Assembly: GCA_039881145.1 (NCBI GenBank)
Contig: JAYKKI010000004.1
Span: forward strand, 43,123,001 to 43,187,000
Direction: 5' to 3'
From: Druceiella hillmani
Lineage: Eukaryota > Arthropoda > Insecta > Lepidoptera > Hepialidae
DNA length: 64,000 nt
Both the position numbers and the translations under genes were made by a program. Numbering within the stretch: position 1 is the stretch's first letter; every line of letters begins with the position of its first letter. The notes under the pieces are model-generated. The model was given only the letters and a program-made list of their open reading frames with translations, did no database searches and was not told the DNA's origin. Shown here piece by piece: positions 53,300-64,000 of the stretch.

Positions 53300-53950
53300 A
53301 GTCAGTAATAGAAGCACTGTTGTCACCATATGCTTCCCAACGGAAAGAGGCTATGGATAAAAAATACAGCTCGCTGATTAAAAACAAAATCTGGCCTTTG
53401 ACCGATCTCTCCTCTGAAAAAAGAACTTTACCACCGAAACGGGTATTCAAAACTAAATCGAATCAAGATGGCAATATTGTCCGATATAAGGCTAGACTTG
53501 TTATTAAAGATTATACCCAGCGAAGAGGCACTGATTATGAAGAAGTTTATTCTCCTGTGGCAAAGTATATTTCTCTGCGCTATTTGTTCTTTCTAGTTAC
53601 TAGATATAATTTAGTCATAGATTAAATGGACGCTGTCTCAGCATTTCTAACAGGGAGAAATCGATAAAGAAAATATATGCCACATCCTGAATTATACGAA
53701 CGAAACTCTCAAATATGTCATTTACACAAATCCACATATGGCCTCAAGCAAGCAAGCAGTCATTGAAACACACAACTGGATAAAGTCTAACTTGAAATGG
53801 GAATGTTACAATCTAAAACAGATGCATATATTTATTATAATATCGAAAAGAATACACACGTTGCTGTGTGGGTGGATGACCTAATTATATTTACATCTCA
53901 ACAAAACATGAAGAACATTATTGAGGATAAATTAGATACCTAAAAGGTAC
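53300..53950 (+). pseudogene. Copia reverse transcriptase fragment
   Basis: The open part 53320-53625 includes AMDKKYSSLIKNKIWPLTDL, then VRYKARLVIKDYTQRRGTDY and EEVYSPVAKYISLR, the N-terminal fingers and palm region of Copia reverse transcriptase. A TAA stop then interrupts before MDAVSAFLTG. Farther on come STYGLKQAS near 53735 and VAVWVDDLIIFTS near 53858-53896, the second holding the catalytic Asp-Asp pair. The frame ends at a stop near 53940, where the thumb and connection region is missing. Confidence 0.85.
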
Positions 53951-53960
53951 CAAAGATCTA

Positions 53961-54506
53961 ATGTTAGTTTATACACAAGATGGGGTTGATACATTTATAG
54001 GATACTGTGATGCCGACTGGGCAAGTGGCATGCATGACTGTAAGTCGTGCACTGGTAACATTTTTGTTTTTAACAATGGTGTTATTTCCTGGTGTTCATG
54101 TAAACAACAATCTGTCGCCCTGTCGACAGCAGGGTCAGGGTACATGTCCGTATCCTCTGCGACCCAAGAGGCTCTGAGGCTACAGCACATGGAGCTCGGA
54201 CAGCAACAGGGCAACCCTATTATTATTCATATTGATAACGTAAGTGACGTAAGACTTTCCAATAATGATTATTATTCTCCAAGAACTAAGCGCATAGATA
54301 TAATATATCATTTTCTTCGGGACCAAATAAATAAATCTAAAGTAAAATTTTGTTTTTGTGAGGAAAGTGCAATGATTGCAGATATTTTAACTGAGGGTAC
54401 AACCTTCGAAAAGTACTTGTTTTGTATAAGTAAAATGGGTTTACGTACGTCTCTGTACTTATATATATCAAATAAAAGACTCACTGTAATAATTGTTAAG
54501 AATTAA
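53961..54506 (+). pseudogene. Copia RNase H domain, longest open piece
   Basis: This is the longest protein-like frame in the window (181 codons), but it has no real start. FIGYCDADWASGMHDCKSCT gives the first catalytic Asp region. CKQQSVALSTAGSGYMSVSS covers the second motif, where the Glu usually found is replaced by Gly (AGSGY). IIIHIDNVSDVRLSNN gives the next Asp. RTKRIDIIYHFLRDQIN and ADILTEGT complete the typical tail. The lost acidic residue means it would be inactive even though it is open. It would have degraded RNA in RNA:DNA hybrids during replication of the element. Confidence 0.85.
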
Positions 54507-55947
54507 ACCTAATATTTGAGATAAATAATCAATGCTATTTATCGAAAACCTTTACTAATGAAAAGTGTCTCTAATTTTAAAGAATATCATTATGCCTCAA
54601 GATTCAAACATATCTTAGTTTAACTGTACAAACTAAATATTAACATGTCGCAAGTGCATACATAGTATTTCTCCTTACCAAAAATACAATGAATAATTTA
54701 ATTTAAATATTAACTTACAGCATGTTTGCTATTGTATACTAATATTCATGAAAATATATGCATAATTTGGGTATTCATGAAAACTTCAATTCGCTATTAG
54801 GAATTACTAAAATGACTGCTTAAATACTGTCAATATAAAAAAAAATTATCCAGTCTGTGCCAATTTACAGTAATATAGTAATATAATATATATAATATAG
54901 TATCATTACGTAATTACATCAAGCCAAGTAATCAAGAATTTATATTTAATCAAAGACTTTCCTTTCTACGCGGGTGTTTTAACTTTTTACTTATTTGAAT
55001 AGTGAAATGCAACCAAATCATATATTTGTTGCTAAGTGGAAGATCGGGAGCTTCTTTTCGCGGAACTTAACTTTATTCCTTGAAATCAATGGAATTTTTT
55101 TGGATCAAAATTTACTAAACTAAATAATTTCATTCATGTTTAATTTTAATATCGTAAGCATATCGTCTGATAGTAATAATTTACTTCGAACTTCATTTCG
55201 CCTTCTCAATTGCAAAAGATGGAAATTAAAAATTGCTGTATTACTGTTAAATATATAAAATGTTATGAAAGTACATCTCGTATATTCATAAACAGATATG
55301 AAAACGGTATATAAATATTCTGCAATGCAAAGAAAATTTATATTTATATCTGACTAGTTTTTTATTTCGATAATTAAAAATAAAAAAAAAATTTAAGCAG
55401 TAACTCAGTACTTTCTATCCCCAAAATATGATAACACTAAGCAATATGCAGTGACACGTATTATATTTGCGGTATTGACTTAATTTACTATCAAAAATAG
55501 AGTAAATGCCTTTTTTGATGTAAAATATCTTAAAACAGTTACAATATGTGTAAAATACAGAAACGGAATCGCAGTATATATTTCATATGTACAATTTTCT
55601 ATTATTTCGTGTTCGTCTTTCCTATCCGTCTTAATACCTGATTACCACATGAAACATAGTTTTTTGTTAGAATACTGTATTTTAAACACGAAAATATGAT
55701 TATTTTTGACATAACGATTTAAGGAGAAAGAAAAGGTTAAAGGGAAATAAAGCGCCATTAAAATATTATTTACTGCATTATGTTTGGGAATATATTAAAT
55801 ACTATATATTTATCATTATGTAGATTACATGATATAAATGAAAAAAAATCTTCTTCAGACAAATTTCATGATAAAAGGAACTCGGGTTCGGTTTTTTCTT
55901 CAAATCTCATGTCTCATGTTCAGTTGAATCGTAATTAATAAAATGAC
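54507..55947. other. AT-rich DNA downstream of the Copia remnant
   Basis: A 3' LTR is expected here but no repeat of upstream sequence is recognisable. No coding frame supported. Confidence 0.4.
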
Positions 55948-56002
55948 CTATATATATACATATATATATATGTATATATATATGTATATATATATGTATA
56001 TA

Positions 56003-56084
<82 letters not shown>
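55948..56084. repeat. (TA)n microsatellite with a 14 bp TATG-type unit
   Basis: The unit tatatatatatgta repeats about four times before a plain TA run. Confidence 0.95.
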
Positions 56085-56087
<3 letters not shown>

Positions 56088-57774
56088 TTGATAATTTCAT
56101 CCCGCCAAATATCTTTCGCGGTATCACGTATAAAACTGTAACTAGTGGCAGAGGCAGCATATCTGTTCATTGAAATTTTGCGATTGATTTAAAGATCTTA
56201 CCTTTTCAAATTATGGTTTTAGAAACTGGAACACAAAAGTAAATTTTTTGGAAGTGAAATTTTTAAATTTTTACTTTATTATTTGTTGTAAAATATTTCT
56301 ATTTATTTTGTAAATAAGGTTAAATTATTCCATGAAAATTATTACTTTAATTTAAAATAGTCGTATCCCTACGTCCTTTGATTTGAAAAAAAATCTGCTA
56401 AATTATTATATACGCGCGTTTATTAGATCCAGTGATATTGAAAATAAAATAGGCCACAAATACTAGAATATTTGAAAAATTTTGAACGTACTTTTTTTAA
56501 GGTAAGAAAAGTAACATCTAGTTTTGCCTTCAGGAAATCACATAAATATTTTACAAATATTTCAAAATGCAATTAATTGTTGAACACTTATTTTGTCCAA
56601 AAAATTAGGTGAATAAAAGATTTTCATTTATTAAATTGTCATAAATTTTATTAAATTATTTTGCTTCCTGTACATTGGTTAGTTGTTAATTATGCAGGAT
56701 CAGAACAGAGTTTTGACAGTGTAAAGTCTAATCCAATATAGATAACGGGGTTTTTAATTCTCAAATAGTTTGGTTTCTATATACTCGTTCTAATGATATG
56801 TCCAATATATATGTACTCTTCTGTCGATAACTTATGTAATGCCATATTTTTTTTTAAATTTTTGCTTAATTTTGTGTTATTTTAGGAGAACTTATCCTTA
56901 AATTAGTTAGTTATTGCAATAATTTCATAGGCTAAAACCTAAAAATTTCTTGATCGGAAAACCCACCGTTACGCCAGAGATTGTTGTTATTTATGGGAAA
57001 CTAAATATATTTTGGCTATTGTTGAAAACTAAATGAATGAAAAACTTAGTTTTTTGCTAATAGCCTTTAACTACTTCTATGAAGTTTACCAGTCTTCTTT
57101 ATTTTTCATTGTCAAATAAATTACTTCTATATTTTTATTCTTAATCAATTACACTAAAATACTTAACTTTTTATTGGCATTGGGACTTGTATAATCTTAA
57201 TTCTAGGAACAGACAAAAAAAACAAAAACCTGTTCCAAAAAACCAAATTTTGTGAAATCGTTAACTACGTAATCATTAATGTATGTACGTAGGAAATTCA
57301 AATAATTCTTTCCTTTAACAAAACTTTAAAATATAACATGCTATCTCATTATACTTTAATCTAAAATACTACATATACCTAATTACACTTATTTATTTTG
57401 AACTTGAATTGTACATTTATTTCTGACATTAAAAAAAATAAATTGCCATTATTTCACACGTATTTGAAAAAATAAAAAATATTGATTTTTTTACTAAAAT
57501 TATCTCCTTCTTAAGCCCGTTGTAATTACGAACCAACATTTTGTTCAGAAAACAGTTATTCTAGGATATATATATCAAATATTTGTATACAATAATTTTT
57601 TTGAATGTATCAAATATTTGTATCCAATTATTTAATTATCTTCATATCTTCCTCCACTGTTGACTTATGTCGTTATTTGTTCTGCTCTTCTAATTTTATT
57701 CTTTTCAGTGATTTTTGGTGCACGTTATTCTCTTCATCTTGTTTCGTTTCTTTTCCCTACCTGTACCACATTTA
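56085..57774. other. AT-rich DNA, nothing supported
   Basis: Low-complexity A/T-rich sequence. The frame at 57605-57823 is Phe/Ser-rich and overlaps the repeat fragment that follows. Confidence 0.4.
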
Positions 57775-57965
57775 CATTTTTATGGTATCGTACCTTCAAA
57801 GGAAAAAAGGAACCATTATATGATCACTTCGTTGTAAGTCTGCTCTCTCTCTGTCTGTCTGTCAAGATTTTTTTTTCAGAAACGCATGAAGGTATATAGT
57901 TTAAATTAATAGCAAATAATTAGGTTTACGGTTCCTTGGAGCTGTAGTTCCTTGGAGTGTGTGGA
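57775..57965 (+). repeat. Dispersed repeat fragment, plus orientation
   Basis: Contains tatggtatcgtaccttcaaa, ggaaaaaaggaacc, atgatcacttcgttg, a tctgtctgtctgtcaag run and ggttccttggagctgt. The same order is seen inverted at 3591-3700. Blocks like this are common in insect genomes as parts of non-autonomous or non-LTR elements. The exact family is not known to me. The overlapping frame 57660-57899 is explained by the repeat. Confidence 0.5.
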
Positions 57966-58554
57966 AATTTTTAAGCCAACGCAAAAAAAAAAATTAAAAA
58001 TACGGCCCTTTATGCTGCTTGTTTTAACATTCACAAATAATTCAAAACTTTTAGGGTACTTCCCATTGACCTAGATTAATAAAATTAACAATAAGTAACG
58101 TCTTTCAGCAGAAGTAAAAGAAAAAATCGTAAATTTGTTTTTAAATCACGTAATTTTTTTAAATATGCGCCTGCGAAAAGTGTACTAGACAAGATATTTT
58201 CTTTCAAAAATTAAAATTTTGTAAAGAATTTAATAGGAATATTACGTACCATTAAATTTTCATAATACCTAAATGTGTACGAAATCCTCGTAGTGCAAGT
58301 ATCATTGGTGCTTGATTGGTTTTTTTAATGTCTTTTTTTCTTTATTTCATAAATATTGATATCATGGGCCTTTGTGGATATTGAAATAATTGTTTTTATA
58401 TTTTGTCACTTACGCTTGTCATATACGCTTGTATTTTTTTAAACCAGACCCTGTCTTCTAACTTGTCAGGTAAAAAAATTAAAATTATCTTTTCCATTAA
58501 TACCGAAGACCTAATAAATCCTTTTGTCCAGAAAAGGGTTCACTAACAGTAGAG
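57966..58554. other. AT-rich DNA, nothing supported
   Basis: No repeat partner or coding frame is seen. Confidence 0.4.
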
Positions 58555-58990
58555 TTGTGTTAATACTATCAGCTGTAACATTATATTCCGACAACCGCAG
58601 TAACCAACGCAATTAGCGGGTAGCCGTGGGTTCATAACCGTTGGCTTGACAATCGGCCGTCGTACAAAGAGATCACATGGTGGCACACAGACAGTGCAAA
58701 AATCAGTTAAGTTCGTTTGTAATTCAGTTCAGTTCCAATGAAGTTCAGTTCGGCTTGTAGTTCAGTCGGTTCACTTGAGTACAGTTTGAACGATCAGTGT
58801 TTTAAGAGATCTTTCTTAAAATACTCATTGCTTAGCTTGTAAATAGTATTTTAAATAATTTATCACATTTTACAACTAGGAGTAGTTACTGGTAATCGAT
58901 CTAGCTCTCTCTCTCACCAGACTTTATAGTCAGTAGACGGATCAAGGGAAATAAATGAAATCTTTCAAATAATTTATAAATACAATTGTA
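58555..58990 (+). mobile_element. Possible solo LTR
   Basis: A GC-richer block starting tgtgttaatactatcagctg and ending in an AT-rich tail near aaatacaa. It contains a cluster of agttcagtt/agttcggtt motifs at 58706-58780, of the kind found around arthropod transcription starts in LTRs (tcagt initiators). No target duplication or second copy is visible, so the call is weak. Confidence 0.3.
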
Positions 58991-60642
58991 ATCTAAAAAA
59001 ATTACAAAAATATTTTCCAAGCCAGTCTCAAGTCTTAAAAAATAGCATATTTAAAAATAGGTGGTAGACAAATCCCCATCAGTAAATTACGCTTAGCAAA
59101 CTTCCATCAATGTATCTAATATATAACTCTTCTAGCATACTAATAACTTTTATTTTGTGAATATTTTAGGAATAGTAGTTTAATTAGATGTAAATTAGGA
59201 TACTGAAAATTCAATTATTACAAAATAATCACGAAAAATAACGCTAAATTTTCGATAATCATTAAAATATTTTTTTTAACGTCAAATGTATTTACGTATA
59301 AACATAAGCGAAATAGACTAATATTTTACAGAAAATACACTACAATGCAATATTTCTCACAGTGACTTGAAACAAAAAATACATGTTAATATGTACAAAT
59401 ATATGACTATTTATATAATATTTTTTTTCTTCGTCGTTTTGTTCTATCTTATTTTGTTGTCAAAAAAATTTAATTTTATTATTGAATTATAAATTTCAAC
59501 TAAAACTTTTTGGAACAAAATTGTAATTAGAATACTTTTCGGCTACGAACCGATTCTTGTGATATTCGGGTACATAAATAAAAATTACAAATAATTGACA
59601 TGTTTCTATAAGCGAAAATAATAAAAAAAACTGAATGCTTTTAGATATTTAAAAATATATTCCATTCCACTCCGTTTTCTCAAGATAAATTCGATATTTC
59701 CTTCCTCCCATTTCGTGATTTATAAATAAGTACGCAGAATTTTCATTTTACATTTTATTTCTTTCTAATTCGTAGAATTCATTCATAACCCAAAATGAAA
59801 CAAGTAAATGGAGAAAAAAAATGACAGGTCCGTGTTGTTTATTCATATTTATCTTTTGTTATTAGTACATAAAGATGAATATTTAGTATTTACTAAAAAC
59901 CTGTAAAGTATGAGTAGAACTCGCACTAGGACGATTTCGTACACACTTAGGCACTTATAATTATTAACACGAATTTCTTGCAGCTATATTGCCTACAATA
60001 TTTTTCGTAGACGTGAGAACATAATGCAAATTTGAAAAATTATAACATCTAAGATAGTCGCTACAGACCTGTTGTAATATTTAATAAAATTTTACCGATT
60101 AGGTTTGTTTATATTTTGGTCTAGTGATGTCCTATTTTCGCATATCAGTATAAACTATTTATTAATACCCTACTTAAAATTATGAAAAGTATGCTACATT
60201 AAGTATATGTAATTTTTTTAGCATTAATTTACGTCTTGTTTAATTCTCATATAAATAATTTTAAAAACTTAATACTTGAAATGATTTAGAAAAAAAGCAA
60301 ATACAAATTATGTGAGTTGATAAGTTTATATTAATAAGCCAATTTTAACATTTCTACATCTCACAGTTTTTGAGAAAATGGGGAGTAACAGACGGACGAA
60401 CAGATATGTGAATGATCTTTCACGGATGCATTTTTCAGCTTGAGGCGTGGAACCATAAAAATGTCAATATGTTTACATAAACAATTGACTTTCAAATAAA
60501 TCTATGTCAGGATCAAATCCTGATTGAAGATTTAACTTATTTGAGAGGTTAATATCAGTAACATACTTCATAAATGACGTAGTTAAAATATTTACTTGAA
60601 CAATAGTCGTTACTTTATTAAATTCAAATATAATTTTATGTT
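58991..60642. other. AT-rich DNA with repeat fragments
   Basis: 59895-59955 holds a gagtagaactcgcactagga block of the same dispersed repeat as 16665-16725. 60365-60460 (gtaacagacggacgaacaga and following) looks like the tail of such an element. No gene supported. Confidence 0.4.
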
Positions 60643-61015
60643 TTAAATTGATGTTTTGAATTTGGTACTTCTATAGGACCTACCTGTAATATTTTTATAA
60701 TTAGTGGTAGGTATTTTAAAATTATTTTCGTATATAACATTCCTTTCGTCATAATTTCTGAAATTTTGATAGCTTAATTCATCTTCAAAGTATAAGAATG
60801 ACCTTTTCTTCCTCAATATAATAAACTTTTCACTTTCTTGCACATTTAACACAGAACATGGATATTTAAATTCAACAATACTGATAGACCTGTGCCCATC
60901 GAGTTTTATTATTTTTGGTAACTTAGTTATGAACTTAGTAGTTGCATTGTATATATATTTGATATTGCATAGAACTATTACTTAACAAAGTAATATAAAA
61001 ATCACTTTCTATCAT
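60643..61015 (-). pseudogene. Maverick conserved protein fragment, possibly a virion-type protein
   Basis: Starts with ATG at 61015, overlapping the TGA that ends the integrase frame by two bases. It reads MIESDFYITLLSNSSMQYQI, then the frame breaks after about 25 codons. It resumes with TTKFITKLPKIIKLDGH and VEFKYPCSVLNVQESEK, and continues to a stop at 60643. The short N-terminal pattern followed by a beta-rich 'kLdG...veF.yP' segment is typical of a protein found next to integrase in these elements. A minor-capsid role is possible but I am not certain. Only the N-terminal part is present. Confidence 0.55.
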
Positions 61016-61972
61016 ATTTGTTGTAAATCAGAATAAGGAACCCAACTATTAACTTCATCAAAACTTTCTTCTTGACACCTTTTCCTCGCGCCATATTATT
61101 TTATCTATTTTATGAGGCATATTCGAGTCGATATTTACTTTTTGTAATTCTTTTTCATACAACAACTAATATTTTTATTATTTAAATCCTTTATATGATA
61201 AAAAGTAAAAGGTGACTTTTGTAAAATTGCTGAAATGATGAAAATTTCATTACTCCAATTTGTTACATAACCTTTCTCAAAAAATATTTAGTTTTACTTA
61301 TTCGAACATAATCTCCGACGACAAAATTTTTTGTTAGAATGTCCACTTTCGATTCTTTGACATACAGATTATGCCACATCGTCATCATATTATTAGGACT
61401 AATATCAGCAGGATACATCTTTATACTAGAATGATATGAATGATTATATGAATTTATTAAATCAGATAAGATACCAATGTATCTGTAGCTATTGTCGTGG
61501 ATAAAACAACGCTATATTTTTATTTTTAACGTTAGTTGAAAACGTTCAACGATACTAACTTTTAAATGGGGATTGTTCGTGGCAAAAAGTTATATAGTTT
61601 TAACGAAAAAAGTTTTGTACTCGTTTTGCAGTAAATTCCGACCATTTATCAATTTGAATGTATCTAGGCTTGTGCTTATATTCTGAAAAAATACGTTGAA
61701 AAGCTCTTATGATATTTTGAATATTTTTATTTTTTAATTTAATTTGTAGGTCAAATGCCATATTACTAAAAATTTCAATAACATAAAATATAATTATACC
61801 CATCATTACAGTTACGTAAGCTTTGTAAATCTGATAAATCTGCTTGCCATAGTTAATTCATATCTGATACAACATATTTATTTCACGGAACTTTCGCATT
61901 GGTTTACGGAGAGTATATGTTTCCTGTGATTGTAACCAAGTCTTAATTTGAGAATCACGTTAATTTTTCATG
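61012..61972 (-). pseudogene. Maverick/Polinton integrase, broken
   Basis: Collinear fragments on the minus strand: IKTWLQSQETYTLRKP near 61900-61950, FDLQIKLKNKNIQNIIRAFQ with YIQIDKWSEF in the open piece 61600-61806, NNPHLKVSIVERFQLTLK near 61550, then YRYIGILSDLINSYNHSYHS and SIKMYPADISPNN near 61400-61500. The tail reads FVVGDYVRISKTKYFLRK near 61270-61330, NWSNEIFIISAILQKSPFTF near 61200-61260 and SWVPYSDLQQI at the end, a chromodomain-like C-terminus. The order matches an rve-type integrase core followed by its SH3-like and chromo regions. At least four stops or frame shifts make it inactive. In the intact element it would insert the transposon into host DNA. Confidence 0.85.
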
Positions 61973-61994
61973 CGGTGCTTTTACTAGCTATTCT

Positions 61995-62924
61995 TCACTT
62001 TTGTAGCCAGGTGGATGTAATACGTCGTAATAGATTTTCTTCAACTCTCCATTTTTCCCATACATGTTTTCTTTTGACATTACGAGCCCCTGGAGTGGTG
62101 TTTGTTGCTTTGTCAATTTTATTTATATTTTTAGGTGTAGAGATACTACCACCCGACGGAGTTCTATATGCATCTAAAGCTATTTGTCTTCTTCGTGCAG
62201 ATGCTAACAACGTTTGGATACATTTTTAAGGTATAATTTATTTATATTTTCATATCTTCGAGGATTTCCAATGACACCGATTTGTATATTAATCTCACTT
62301 AAAAGTGATGCAAAAATTTCCCATCCAACAGATTTACTGTTTTTAGTGGTGTCACAATATCACTAAGTAAACTTACTATATTACTATTAGGTATTAATTT
62401 ATTATTAATTTTAACAGTTCTTAATTCATCCCATGATATTTTGTCATTATGATCATATAAGTAACTCAAAATTTGTTTTGCTTTTTTAATATAATTCTTT
62501 GGTATGACATTTTCTATCTGAAATTGTAATTTAAAATTTGTTTTATTATCTCTTACTTCATTAAAATGAATGTCTTGATTTATTTTACTTACAAAATTCG
62601 TCTCACCTTGATTTTTACTATAATTGTTATCGGTATTAATTACGTATTCTTGCTTTTGAATAGTGGTGGATAATTTAAGAAACTAATTTCTTCTCGAATC
62701 GGTATTTCTACTGATTTTCGATTACGTGACACTAGACGTAAATACGTTCGTAAAGTTTATTGATAAAGAATCCATTTTTCATACTATTTCTCTTAAGACT
62801 TCAAATCTCTTGCATCTCTTTATCTAATTGTCATAACATACCATTATTTTTGTGATGGAATATTTTTTAATGTTTCAGTTACCTTTTTTTGATTGACCAA
62901 AATAAATTTCTTTGCATTTCCCAT
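61995..62924 (-). pseudogene. Maverick conserved protein of unknown function, frameshifted
   Basis: The ATG at 62924 opens MGNAKKFILVNQKKVTETLK. The frame then shifts and shows a stop shortly after LDKEMQEI, and resumes with RNRKSVEIPIREEISF. A long open stretch includes NVIPKNYIKKAKQILSYLYD and ISWDELRTVKINNKLIPNSN. After another shift it reads GWEIFASLLSEINIQIGVIG and NPRRY, and after one more it gives the Arg-rich tail ARRRQIALDAYRTPSGGS (61995-62210). The motif order matches a protein that accompanies integrase in many Mavericks. Its function is not established to my knowledge. At about 310 codons it is close to full length but not functional. Confidence 0.65.
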
Positions 62925-63097
62925 CTTATATTATCATAAAAAACGAATCTATTCTATTTAAGAAGTGATGAAAATACACAACTTAATAATGATCCTAATA
63001 TAATAGATAAAAAAGCATCAGCTTTTTAGATCAAAATTTTTCTTTTTTTTTCATTGTACCTTTTTTAATCAATTTTATAATAAATTTTTATGTTTCT

Positions 63098-63510
63098 TTA
63101 ACTTTTACTTATTGCATCCATATAAGCATTTTGAATAAATTTTGCATTTTCTGAAAAAAATTGTGGTGCCAAATGTTACCTCTTGAATTTTTAAAATAAA
63201 TTATGTAAATAGTATTTAAAGAAATGTCTCTTTGTTTACAATCCCGATGAAATTAATTTTGAGATATATAGAAACCACTTAAATTTATAAAATATTAACT
63301 ATTCTCTCATCTGTTTCTTCTTAGGTCATCTATCTTTCTCTGGTCATCTATTATTACAACTTATGAGGAGAATCTATCAAATAAAGTTAAATATGGTAAC
63401 CCTCGATGATAATGTGCATGATTCCAATTGTATAAAGTTTGCATCTCATCACAGCACCAAGTATCTTTTTTAAAAGTTACATTACAAAGCTTATCAATGT
63501 TTTTTGTTTG
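63098..63510 (-). pseudogene. Further Maverick-linked coding fragments
   Basis: The end of one frame reads APQFFSENAKFIQNAYMDAI and stops at 63098. Upstream at about 63370-63500 another frame reads LCNVTFKKDTWCCDEMQTLY and RGLPYLTLFDRFSS before a stop. Both are protein-like and lie in the same orientation as the Maverick genes. Whether they form one protein is unclear. Confidence 0.35.
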
Positions 63511-64000
63511 AAATAATCCTTATCAACTATAATAAATTTTTTTTTTTAAAGTTTAAACTATGAATAATATTTGGATATATTATGTAAAAATGTTCTAAAA
63601 CATATTTAGCAAATCTCCATCGAAACTGAATAACTGGCCTGTTTTACTTATTTTTATTAAAATACACTACTCACCATAACATTACGTTTAATCAAGTTGA
63701 TGCAAGAGGAATAACAAAATACAGTTGCAAACTCCGCTCTTTAGGACCTCAAAAGAAAAAAATGGAAGCTTTTTAAGACAACTAGTTTTTATATTTACGT
63801 TTAAGAGTAATATATTTATGTTGTAAAAAATTAATATTTTTAAATAATTTCCTGGATACTATGTACGATTAAATGCTTGTGATGTCCGAAACGTGTTCGG
63901 AACCCTCATGTGTGAGTTTTGTTATTAATTCATGGGATTTTGTTGTGGATCTCTTCGTGGCCTATCAAAAATTACTCTCAAGGAAAAGTGAAGTTTCTGT
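63511..64000. other. AT-rich DNA at the window edge
   Basis: No coding fragment recognised. If the Maverick extends to the right, its next gene may begin beyond the window. Confidence 0.3.

Larger units (their letters stand above)
51660..54506 (+). mobile_element. Ty1/Copia LTR-retrotransposon remnant
   Basis: Plus-strand remnants follow the Copia order: protease, integrase, reverse transcriptase, RNase H. This order (integrase before reverse transcriptase) separates Copia from Gypsy. Stops and frame changes occur throughout, and DNA between the reverse transcriptase VDD box and RNase H is missing. LTRs, primer site and most of gag are not visible. The element is inactive. Confidence 0.9.
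60643..63510 (-). mobile_element. Maverick/Polinton element remnant
   Basis: Minus-strand fragments of several proteins typical of Maverick (Polinton) self-synthesising transposons lie head to tail. From high to low coordinates they are a fragment at 63098-63510, a conserved element protein at 61995-62924, a chromodomain-type integrase at 61012-61972 and a further conserved protein at 60643-61015. Each has stops or frame shifts. The polymerase, ATPase and terminal inverted repeats are not in the window; the element may continue past 64000. Confidence 0.8.

Noticed and set aside
61948..62229. Plus-strand 93-codon frame
   Set aside because: It is the shadow of the minus-strand Maverick protein and integrase fragments, which carry recognisable motifs.

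Overview
The window is AT-rich (roughly 70% or more A+T by eye) eukaryotic nuclear DNA. It is gene-poor, full of (TA)n/(CA)n microsatellites, and carries decayed Ty1/Copia and Maverick/Polinton elements, fold-back elements and short GT-AG exon-like islands. This fits an arthropod, most likely an insect. The order cannot be fixed from the sequence. No rRNA, convincing tRNA, CRISPR array or bacterial operon is visible.

Layout. (1) 1-4308: intergenic DNA with one good minus-strand exon candidate (763-961) and a dispersed-repeat fragment near 3.6 kb. (2) 4309-34922: two very large inverted repeats placed end to end. Palindrome 1 has arms 4309-9194 and 10300-15005 around a 1.1 kb spacer. Palindrome 2 has arms 15008-24582 and 25441-34922 around a spacer of about 0.86 kb made of TA microsatellites and an interspersed-repeat fragment. 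The two meet with only two bases between them. Arms differ by scattered substitutions and by indels from about 0.15 to 1.2 kb, so they are related copies and not one sequence read twice. (3) 34923-43300: mostly featureless DNA with microsatellites, a small MITE-like element and a hairpin. (4) 43.3-44.2 kb: a ~155 bp tandem repeat ending at a perfect 25 bp hairpin, followed by a short coding-like frame.

(5) 45.6-48.8 kb: the most unusual small locus. A minus-strand split gene (46861-48819) of unrecognised family can be read from splice signals. It seems to start with a signal peptide and has at least two single-base frame breaks. Its last exon plus 3' flank is followed by a fold-back structure. 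On the far side of this, the same exon/3'-flank sequence appears in inverted orientation as about five tandem ~130 bp copies. (6) 51.66-54.5 kb: a plus-strand Copia retrotransposon remnant (protease, integrase, reverse transcriptase, RNase H) with stops and an internal deletion. (7) 57.7-60.5 kb: interspersed-repeat fragments and a possible solo LTR. (8) 60.6-63.5 kb: a minus-strand Maverick/Polinton block with a conserved element protein, a chromodomain-tailed integrase and a further element protein, all frameshifted.

No intact host gene is fully contained here. The best leads are the abutting palindromes, as on some sex chromosomes, and the inverted, amplified terminal exon at 45.6-47 kb. 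All similarity calls were made by eye; no alignment or database search was run.
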